Below are positions 7,862 to 12,526 of a stretch of DNA of 12,526 nucleotides, piece after piece. A program made the translations under genes and the position numbers. The stretch spans positions 1-12,526 of the forward strand of contig CAYYNQ010000073.1 of assembly GCA_964473105.1 (NCBI GenBank), given 5' to 3'. Within the stretch, counting starts at the first letter, position 1; each line of letters begins with the position of its first letter. This DNA comes from CAYYNQ01 sp964473105. Lineage in GTDB: Bacteria > Sumerlaeota > Sumerlaeia > MVZB01. The notes under the pieces are model-generated. The model had not been told where the DNA came from and did not search any database. It saw only the letters and a program-made list of their open reading frames with translations.

Positions 7862-8871
7862 TGCGCTTTGCCGATCCATGGCTGTTGTTAATTCTGGTCG
7901 TGCCGGTCCTGATATCGGTCCGGGTTTTGCGTAAACGCGCAACGTTCCACCCGAGCATGAGATATTCATCGCTGGGCCGCATCCTGCAGGCTCCACGGAC
8001 ATTGCGCTCAAGGCTGCTTCTGCTCCCAACCATCATCCTGCTGTTGGTCAGTGTGTTGTTGGTGGTAGCCCTCGCGCGGCCACAAAGCGCGATAAGCAAG
8101 CGCAAGCACTTTTCCGAGGGCATTGACATCATGTTGGTATTGGATGTCAGTCATTCAATGCTTGCGAAGGACTTTGAGCCCAGCCGACTCGAGAAATCGA
8201 AGGAGGTTGTCAATGACTTCATCACAGGCCGTGAAAATGACCAGATCGGGGTTGTCGTGTTCGCAAAGGAGACTTTTTACCTTTGCCCCCTGACCCAGGA
8301 CTATCACGCCCTGAACCTGTTTGTAGACCGTATTGACTTTGATCTGGTCGATGGGTCCAACACGGCAATTGGGATGGGCTTGGCCAATGCCGTGAAGCGG
8401 CTGAAGGAATCCAAGGCCAAGAGCAAGGTGGCCATCCTTCTGACCGACGGCGAGAACAACACGGGCCAGATCGACCCAATCAGTGCTGCGGAAATTGCAA
8501 GGGACTTCAATGTGCGTGTCTATACGATCGGGGTCGGGACCGCAGACGGCTGGGTTCTGGGCCCCCGTATCTCAAGGGATCCAAACACGGGCAGTTTGCG
8601 CATGGGCGGGTATCAGCGGACACGCTCAAAACTGGATGTCGACCAGTTGACTGAAATCGCCAACTTGACGGGCGGCCAGTTTTTCCATGCTAAGGACGGA
8701 AAATCCCTTGAACAGATTTACGGCCAGATCGACCAGATGGAGCGTACCAAGGTCGAGGTTGCCAAGACCCATTATTTCGATGAACTAGGTCATTACCTGA
8801 TGTTGCCTGCGGTCTTGTTGATGATCCTGGGCATCGCATTGGAGAACACGTGGTTGAGAACGTTTCCATGA
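7861..8871 (+). CDS. batA: BatA-type vWA protein of the inner membrane
   Basis: The 336-residue protein has the BatA layout: two N-terminal membrane helices (about residues 6-22 and 50-72, the second ending ALARPQS), a vWA domain facing one side, and a C-terminal helix (about 312-328). The MIDAS is complete: Asp95-Ser97-Ser99 in LDVSHSM, Thr168 in SNTAIG, and Asp196 in LLTDGENN. The sequences SRLEKSKEVVNDFI and ENDQIGVVVFAKETFYLCPLT are highly typical of BatA. BatA and BatB are thought to form a complex that acts with MoxR in envelope maintenance; the exact activity is unknown. The start codon shares one base with the preceding stop (TGATG). The next gene, batB, is a paralogue. The family assignment is strong. 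Confidence 0.92.
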   Translation: MRFADPWLLLILVVPVLISVRVLRKRATFHPSMRYSSLGRILQAPRTLRSRLLLLPTIILLLVSVLLVVALARPQSAISKRKHFSEGIDIMLVLDVSHSMLAKDFEPSRLEKSKEVVNDFITGRENDQIGVVVFAKETFYLCPLTQDYHALNLFVDRIDFDLVDGSNTAIGMGLANAVKRLKESKAKSKVAILLTDGENNTGQIDPISAAEIARDFNVRVYTIGVGTADGWVLGPRISRDPNTGSLRMGGYQRTRSKLDVDQLTEIANLTGGQFFHAKDGKSLEQIYGQIDQMERTKVEVAKTHYFDELGHYLMLPAVLLMILGIALENTWLRTFP

Positions 8872-8897
8872 TTGAAGCGATGGGCATCAAGCCATGA
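8868..8897 (+). other. Nine-codon mini-ORF bridging batA and batB
   Basis: An ATG at 8868 overlaps the batA stop (ATGA). It reads nine codons (MIEAMGIKP) and stops with TGA at 8895-8897, which in turn overlaps the batB start (ATGA). Both ends therefore have the classic coupling overlap. It could keep ribosomes moving across the 22-base gap to batB, which lacks a clear ribosome site. Whether it is translated is unknown. Confidence 0.3.
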
Positions 8898-9916
8898 TAT
8901 TCGGAAATGAAGACGCCCTTTGGTTATTGTGCGGATGGCCGGTCCTGCTGCTCCTTGGCTGGTCGGCAATTCGCTGGCGCTGCCGTGTGAGTGGGACGAT
9001 TGGTGAATCGGGCCAGTTATCCAGGCTGTATCCCGGATCCGTACTGGCCTGGAGGTTTCGAAGGCTGCTTCTCGTTTTGCTGGCCTGCCTTGTTCTTCTC
9101 TTCGCGGCCGCAAGGCCCCAGTATGGAAGGATTGAACGCCAGGTCAGGAGTCAGGGGGTGAATATTCTCGTTGCTCTGGATTGTTCAAGGAGCATGGGTG
9201 CGAAGGACGTGATTCCCTCCCGGATTGAAAGGGCCAAGCAGAGCATGGAGATTCTTGTCAATCGTCTGGCGGGAAACCGTGTTGGGATCATCGCCTTTGC
9301 TGGTACCGCCGTTCTCCAGTGTCCGATGACACTGGATCGCAACATGGCCATGTTGATGATGAATGCGCTGGATACCGAGACCGTTGGTGTTCCGGGGACG
9401 GATTTGGGTTTTGCGATTGAAACTGCGGTTCAGGCTTTTGAACGGGGTACGGATGAGGGAGCCCGGACGCTTGTCATCATCACCGATGGAGAGGATCATG
9501 AAGGTAACATATCCGATGCACTGGAAAAGGCAAAGGCTGCCGGGGTGCGCATCTATACAATCGGGATTGGGACGACCCGGGGCGTACCGTTACAGGATGG
9601 GAGCGGACGTTTTATGGAGAACAGTGAGGGCTCAAAGGTGAACACGCGCATGCAGATGAACACGTTGAGGCAGATCGGTGATGTCACGGGTGGCATGGCG
9701 CTTGAGGCGGGGGTCACACCCGAGCGTGCAGTCGCGGCTATTGCGGAACGGATCAGTCGCCAGGAAAAGGCGGATATTGAGCAGAGAAGGGAAGTGATTC
9801 ATATGGACCGCTTTCAGTGGTTTCTAGTTCCGGTGCTGGTGATCTTGTTTTGGGTCCTGTTTCGGCGTCCCGAGCAGACTGAAGTGAACTCTAGAATTTC
9901 CGAGCCAACCGTCTGA
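8894..9916 (+). CDS. batB: BatB-type vWA protein of the inner membrane
   Basis: The 340-residue protein has an N-terminal helix (about residues 9-24), a second helix (about 57-72, LLLVLLACLVLLFAAARPQ), a vWA domain and a C-terminal helix (about 310-325, WFLVPVLVILFWVLF). The MIDAS is complete: Asp96-Ser98-Ser100 in ALDCSRSM, Thr169 in VPGTDLG, and Asp198 in ITDGEDH. SRIERAKQSMEILV and GNRVGIIAFAGTAVLQCPMT are typical BatB sequence. It lacks the C-terminal TPR found in some relatives, and no BatC-like TPR gene follows. The batA stop is 22 bases upstream; no strong ribosome site is visible, so translation may depend on coupling. It is the last gene of the block, and no terminator is seen within the next 130 bases. 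Confidence 0.92.
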   Translation: MIFGNEDALWLLCGWPVLLLLGWSAIRWRCRVSGTIGESGQLSRLYPGSVLAWRFRRLLLVLLACLVLLFAAARPQYGRIERQVRSQGVNILVALDCSRSMGAKDVIPSRIERAKQSMEILVNRLAGNRVGIIAFAGTAVLQCPMTLDRNMAMLMMNALDTETVGVPGTDLGFAIETAVQAFERGTDEGARTLVIITDGEDHEGNISDALEKAKAAGVRIYTIGIGTTRGVPLQDGSGRFMENSEGSKVNTRMQMNTLRQIGDVTGGMALEAGVTPERAVAAIAERISRQEKADIEQRREVIHMDRFQWFLVPVLVILFWVLFRRPEQTEVNSRISEPTV

Positions 9917-10055
9917 TTATCGGCCGGAATTATTTTCGTTACCGGGCCGGTTGACCATGAAGTCCATTCCCGAAATTTCAGGGATAACAAAATGAAGATC
10001 ATGTGTTTTTAATCGCGGTGGTGATGATTGCAGGCCCAAGGTCCTTCCATGTCCT

Positions 10056-10100
10056 TGATTGGATATCAAAATCCCGATATCAATCACAGGGAGTTCTCCC
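10056..10100 (+). other. Two adjacent hairpins downstream of batB
   Basis: TGATT-G-GATATC (10056-10067) pairs with GATATCAATCA (10076-10086). This gives an 11-bp stem with a one-base bulge and an 8-base loop. Two bases later, GGGAG (10089-10093) and CTCCC (10096-10100) form a second compact inverted repeat. No T-run follows, so they are not an ordinary intrinsic terminator. They may stabilise the 3' end of the Bat mRNA or belong to a structured RNA. Confidence 0.4.
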
Positions 10101-10476
10101 ATCTGATGTTAGGAAACAGTTAAATATGGCCGGGGTGCCCGGATTGTCTTTCCAGCCAGCTCATTGAGTCCGTGGTTCTGACGGGAATGTACGGATCAGG
10201 GTCAAGTAGTCTAAATTAATATTATCAGATATATAAAAATATCATGGGTTTTGATCTGTCACACCGACGGTTACTATTTCATGGGCCTGATGAGGCGGTT
10301 TAGTCCAATCATTGCTTGGACATGGCATGTGGGTTCGTTGCTCGTGGATTGAGAGCCTTGAAAATGAGGAATCTGGAAAAGCATTGTCGTGATATGTGTC
10401 ACAAAGGGGATCAAAACCGGGGGGATATCATGATTCCCGGCCAGGGGTGGACATGAGAATATTTCTGAGGGTCCTG

Positions 10477-10494
10477 CCCGGTTTCAGCGCCGGG
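10477..10494 (+). other. GC hairpin ahead of the terminator
   Basis: CCCGG (10477-10481) and CCGGG (10490-10494) form a 5-bp stem with an 8-base loop. It lies 20 bases upstream of the strong terminator stem. The pair could be the last two helices of one transcript. Confidence 0.35.
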
Positions 10495-10514
10495 AGGCGG
10501 CAAGAAGAGAGGGG

Positions 10515-10550
10515 AAGAACCGGGACCCGCCATGGGTTCCGGTTCTTTTT
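10515..10550 (+). terminator. Strong Rho-independent terminator, plus strand
   Basis: The left arm at 10515-10528 (AAGAACCGGGACCC) and the right arm at 10534-10547 (GGGTTCCGGTTCTT) form a 14-bp stem with one G-U pair and a 5-base loop. T5 at 10546-10550, then C and TT, follow. This is a textbook terminator for rightward transcripts. The nearest rightward gene ends about 600 bases upstream, so it marks the end either of a long Bat 3' region or of an unrecognised transcript. It also faces the leftward pseudokinase gene, where the reverse-strand U-run is poor. Confidence 0.8.
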
Positions 10551-10613
10551 CTTGCAGGTCGCCGGGGTCGGGGGTTGTTAACGGGAGGTCTTGATATCGC
10601 CGACGTCCGGTAA

Positions 10614-10629
10614 GGATTGATGACTTAAG
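10614..10629. repeat. Direct repeat copy 1, 3' side of the pseudokinase gene
   Basis: GGATTGATGACTTAAG at 10614-10629 matches GGATTCATGACTTAAG at 11501-11516 in 15 of 16 positions, same orientation. The two copies bracket the whole pseudokinase frame, with this copy 12 bases beyond its stop codon. Confidence 0.5.
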
Positions 10630-10641
10630 GACCGGGGCTGA

Positions 10642-11508
10642 TCAGGGTTTCAGGTCCCCGATAATCCTGATCAGGTCCTCGGTGTTTTGAATTGGAATAT
10701 CACCCTGCTTGGGGCTGGCGGGACGGTTCAGGCTACGTAGTGTATCCTTGATTTTACGGATCGCATCGATAATATCCGGTGCATTGGATCCGGTGGCCTT
10801 GAGGACTTGCGAACTGAATCGGCACAGTCGACGGATACGCTTGGCCTGGCTTTTGTCCTCCCTACTGGCACTGTCGTAATCAATCCGGAGCCAGCTGCCG
10901 TCATTCTGGACGATGACATTTTCCAGGTCGAGGCTTCGGGTATAGAATCCCTTCTCCTCGAGAAAAGCCGCGGTTCCCAGGATCCTCAGCAGTTTCGGCA
11001 TGATGACCTGGGGGTTGGGCCCCACCCTTTTTTTGTCACGGATACAGTTCTTGAGGGAGTCTCCCCGGATATGTGGCATGATTTCGGTAATCAAGCGTTC
11101 ACCCGGCTTCCTTCCTTCAATCAGGCCAACAGCCAGAAGTGGACAGAGGCTTAATGAACTCCCTGCATCCAGAGCCTGGTCAATAACGCCGGCAAGCCCG
11201 ACCAGGACATCCAGTCGTTTTCGTTCATCCTTGAACGAGCAGATTTTCAGCGCGATCGGTTCTTCAGGAATCCGGCTGGAGCTCCATTGAATCCCCAGCT
11301 GGTCCCTCCATTCGCCGGAAAGTTCCGCGAGGTACACCACGCCAATGTTTCCAACCCCCAGCTGTTTAATGATCCGGACACCATCACGGTCATTCGTCAA
11401 TCTCCGGGCGGAACGGGTCAGGGAAATCCTGCGCCAATTCCGTTTCTTTGCCTGATAGAGATACAGGCCAAGACCCAGGAGAATTAGGAAAATCAGGATG
11501 GGATTCAT
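10642..11508 (-). CDS. Membrane-tethered protein-kinase-fold protein, probably a pseudokinase
   Basis: The 288-residue protein starts with a membrane helix (residues 3-18, PILIFLILLGLGLYLY) followed by basic KKRNWRR, placing the rest in the cytosol. A glycine-rich loop QLGVGNIGVVYLAEL (49-63) and the VAIK-type lysine Lys88 (PIALKI) mark a kinase N-lobe. LITEIMPHIRGDSL (139-152) resembles the hinge. The catalytic loop reads YTRSLDLENVIV (189-200): the HRD aspartate is replaced by Ser192 and the histidine by Thr190, while Asn197 remains. The DFG motif is IDYDSA, keeping Asp210. The C-lobe is short. ATP binding is plausible, but normal phosphotransfer is doubtful. It is more like Ser/Thr or Kdo/lipopolysaccharide-kinase folds than any other family I recognise. 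No clear ribosome site precedes the ATG. It lies opposite and downstream of the Bat block. The fold call is good; the function is unknown. Confidence 0.75.
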   Translation of the reverse strand: MNPILIFLILLGLGLYLYQAKKRNWRRISLTRSARRLTNDRDGVRIIKQLGVGNIGVVYLAELSGEWRDQLGIQWSSSRIPEEPIALKICSFKDERKRLDVLVGLAGVIDQALDAGSSLSLCPLLAVGLIEGRKPGERLITEIMPHIRGDSLKNCIRDKKRVGPNPQVIMPKLLRILGTAAFLEEKGFYTRSLDLENVIVQNDGSWLRIDYDSASREDKSQAKRIRRLCRFSSQVLKATGSNAPDIIDAIRKIKDTLRSLNRPASPKQGDIPIQNTEDLIRIIGDLKP

Positions 11509-11516
11509 GACTTAAG
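11501..11516. repeat. Direct repeat copy 2, overlapping the pseudokinase start codon
   Basis: GGATTCATGACTTAAG at 11501-11516 is the partner of the copy at 10614-10629, with one mismatch. On the coding strand it includes the ATG start codon and the eight bases just before it. Confidence 0.5.
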
Positions 11517-11531
11517 TTATTGGCATATTAT

Positions 11532-11586
11532 GGGGGGCATCTCCACAGATATCGGACGGTGACAACATAAAATATGTCAGCCCCCC
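11532..11586 (-). promoter_or_regulatory. Foldback structure in the presumed leader of the pseudokinase gene
   Basis: GGGGGGC (11532-11538) is complementary to GCCCCCC (11580-11586). Directly inside the second arm, TGACA (11560-11564) pairs with TGTCA (11575-11579), so the two stems stack on one side. The structure lies 24-78 bases upstream of the leftward start codon and could act in its 5' leader. No known riboswitch class is recognised. Confidence 0.35.
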
Positions 11587-11734
11587 GCGTTGGCGGCAGG
11601 GGTTCGGACAATTCTGAAAGCTGTTTCCGTATGCTGAATGGATTCCGCTATCCTGTTTTGGTCCATCAACGAGTCACTGGCCGGGATGATCCGCCATGGA
11701 CAATCCCTTCGGTGACATTTATCCCCATACCGTT

Positions 11735-11752
11735 GATCATGAATCGATGATC
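11735..11752. repeat. Tandem hairpin element, copy 1
   Basis: GATCATGAATCGATGATC is a perfect 6-bp inverted repeat (GATCAT/ATGATC) around a GAATCG loop. Its neighbour at 11766-11783 has the same outer stem and the same loop but a different inner stem. Confidence 0.6.
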
Positions 11753-11765
11753 TCAGTCTCCGATA

Positions 11766-11783
11766 GATCCCGAATCGGGGATC
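11766..11783. repeat. Tandem hairpin element, copy 2
   Basis: GATCCCGAATCGGGGATC has a 6-bp stem (GATCCC/GGGATC) around the same GAATCG loop as copy 1, starting 31 bases after it. The two inner stem pairs differ from copy 1 on both arms in a way that keeps pairing. A competing outer stem (CCGAT at 11760-11764 with ATCGG at 11781-11785) is possible here. Confidence 0.6.
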
Positions 11784-11901
11784 GGCGTGGCAGAGGTCTC
11801 CTGTGCCCTGGACCTCCCTGGGCCATATTCTGGGTTGTGATCGAAGGATAATCATGTCGATTCAACATGCCCTCCCGGCCGGAAGATATTCCTGAATCCC
11901 G

Positions 11902-11927
11902 GGCCCCGGGCGCCTGTGGGGCCTTTT
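11902..11927 (+). terminator. Possible intrinsic terminator, plus strand
   Basis: GGCCCC (11902-11907) pairs with GGGGCC (11918-11923) and is followed by TTTT at 11924-11927. It is short but GC-rich. No rightward gene precedes it, so it would end a small noncoding transcript, possibly one containing the tandem hairpins, or shield the next promoter from read-through. Confidence 0.45.
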
Positions 11928-11974
11928 GTCAGTTCTGGTTTGTGGATTTTCCTTCACGATTGCCGACTCCCGCC

Positions 11975-12003
11975 TTGAGGCAAAAATATGGATCGATTAT
12001 ATT
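11975..12003 (+). promoter_or_regulatory. Sigma-70-type promoter for the SGNH-like gene
   Basis: TTGAGG at 11975-11980 (four of six to consensus) is separated by exactly 17 bases from TATATT at 11998-12003 (five of six). Transcription would begin near 12010, giving a leader of about 46 bases before the ATG at 12056. This is the best promoter in the window. Confidence 0.6.
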
Positions 12004-12055
12004 CACTACCGGTATGAACTGACAAAATAACAATGGGACGGAGGGTAAGGGGAAA

Positions 12056-12526
12056 ATGCGAAACCATAAAATTATTCAGCATGAAATGTTGATCCTGATG
12101 CTGGCTTGGGTGTTTGGGGCCGGTTGTTATGTCTTTGCCGGGGACGAGCCCCCCCCGGCAGCATCGCCCATGGGTGAGACCATCAACCTGTCGGAACCAA
12201 ATGACAACCCGTTCCTGTCAGGCAGGCTCAAGCCCGGTTGTGCATATCATCCCTTTTTCGATTACAGCAGTGTGCACGGAATATTTCCCGATGATATCCA
12301 GCTCGACTATTTCGGTTTTCGCAACGACCGTGACCTGTATTTTGATGAAAACCGTGAATATCTTCTCGTGTTGATCACCAGCGGTAGCGAGGGGGCGGGA
12401 TTTTCCCACAGGACGACCGTCGCCGAGCACCTGGAGGCGATTCTGAATGAGAAATCCGGCAGGGAGGTGCGGGTGCTCAACCTTGCGGTGAACAGCTACT
12501 GTATTTCACAGGAAATCTCGACGTAT
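12056..12526 (+). CDS. Exported SGNH/GDSL-like hydrolase, N-terminal part only
   Basis: The frame opens at ATG 12056, with AAGGGG at 12047-12052 just upstream, and is still open at the window end, giving 157 residues. A hydrophobic N-terminus (MLILMLAWVFGAGCYVFAG) suggests export; the cysteine in FGAGC could be a loose lipoprotein site. DYFGFRNDRDL (near residue 84) followed by EYLLVLITSGSEGAG and then VRVLNLAVNSYCISQEI matches the order seen in SGNH hydrolases of polysaccharide-modifying loci: a D-x-x-G-F-R lead-in, a strand ending in a GGS-type nucleophile block, and a V-L-N-x-A-V strand. Here the block reads SGSEG, keeping the serine. A C8 run (12149-12156) lies just after the export signal. 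The catalytic Asp/His would be beyond the window, so activity cannot be judged. Confidence 0.6.
   Translation, partial: MRNHKIIQHEMLILMLAWVFGAGCYVFAGDEPPPAASPMGETINLSEPNDNPFLSGRLKPGCAYHPFFDYSSVHGIFPDDIQLDYFGFRNDRDLYFDENREYLLVLITSGSEGAGFSHRTTVAEHLEAILNEKSGREVRVLNLAVNSYCISQEISTY

Larger units (their letters stand above)
9917..10641. other. Long structured intergenic region after batB
   Basis: About 725 bases contain no frame I can support; the short open frames are 61-62 codons and resemble nothing. The region holds several inverted repeats (10056-10086, 10089-10100, 10417-10440, 10477-10494), an AT-rich island at 10211-10245, and a strong intrinsic terminator at 10515-10550. It could be a long 3' untranslated region of the Bat operon, or contain a separate noncoding RNA that ends at the terminator, or be a decayed gene. 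None of these can be chosen from sequence alone. Confidence 0.55.
11509..12055. other. Structured divergent intergenic region
   Basis: This 547-base gap separates the leftward pseudokinase from the rightward SGNH gene. No open frame in it looks real. A 92-codon leftward frame at 11577-11855 has no ribosome site and no family resemblance, and it overlaps the palindromes. The gap holds a G6/C6 foldback (11532-11586), two tandem hairpins (11735-11783), a terminator-like hairpin (11902-11927) and a promoter (11975-12003). Confidence 0.55.

Noticed and set aside
9918..9952. GGCCGG and CCGGGCC after the batB stop as a terminator
   Set aside because: The stem is short and bulged and no T-run follows.
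577..10234. ATTAATAT and ATCAGATATAT occur in both the 579-609 and 10215-10234 intergenic islands
   Set aside because: Both islands are AT-rich and the spacing between the two words differs (12 versus 1), so chance is the simplest explanation.
10396..10581. 61-codon frame downstream of batB
   Set aside because: It needs a GTG start, has no family resemblance, and contains the terminator stem in its coding part.
11735..11783. The two tandem palindromes read as the start of a CRISPR array
   Set aside because: Only two 18-bp units with a 13-base gap are present, too short for a repeat-spacer array, and no cas gene is in the window.
11577..11855. 92-codon leftward open frame between the pseudokinase and the SGNH-like gene
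   Set aside because: No ribosome site, atypical residue mix, no family resemblance, and it runs through the palindromes and foldback.
9917..12055. tRNA or other standard RNA gene in the two large gaps
   Set aside because: I looked for a T-loop GGTTCGAATCC-like block and a cloverleaf and found none.

Overview
This window looks like chromosomal DNA from a Gram-negative bacterium. The coding part has intermediate to slightly high GC and the intergenic gaps are visibly AT-richer. A periplasmic HtrA protease and a periplasmic PpiC-like protein imply an outer membrane. I cannot name the phylum; the gene repertoire would fit an uncultured lineage near the PVC or FCB groups, but that is inference.

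Layout: (1) 1-311, minus strand, the N-terminus of a GT-C membrane glycosyltransferase leaving the window. (2) 312-840, a divergent intergenic region with a weak promoter candidate and a hairpin. (3) 841-9916, one plus-strand block: HtrA/DegP-type protease, small membrane protein with a BatD-like cytosolic tail, MoxR AAA+ ATPase, DUF58 protein, membrane-anchored TPR/PpiC-like protein, BatD-like protein, BatA and BatB. The last three joints overlap or nearly so, which indicates translational coupling. (4) 9917-10641, about 725 bases without a credible gene but with several hairpins and a strong intrinsic terminator. (5) 10642-11508, minus strand, a membrane-tethered protein-kinase-fold protein that has lost its catalytic aspartate, bracketed by a 16-bp near-identical direct repeat. 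(6) 11509-12055, a structured intergenic region with two tandem hairpins showing compensatory base changes, a terminator-like hairpin and a good sigma-70-type promoter. (7) 12056 to the end, plus strand, the N-terminal half of an SGNH/GDSL-like exported protein.

The central block is a MoxR/Bat system. In known systems of this type the AAA+ ATPase works with von Willebrand A (vWA) proteins that carry metal-binding MIDAS sites and sit in the inner membrane, linked to envelope integrity and stress tolerance. All three vWA-type proteins here keep complete MIDAS motifs, and the ATPase keeps its Walker A, Walker B, sensor and arginine-finger motifs. The unusual part is the company: a periplasmic protease, a periplasmic PpiC-like protein and two differently sized membrane proteins with the same type of cytosolic tail. 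This suggests a MoxR-driven inner-membrane machine coupled to periplasmic protein quality control. The pseudokinase and the structured noncoding DNA around it are the least explained parts of the window.
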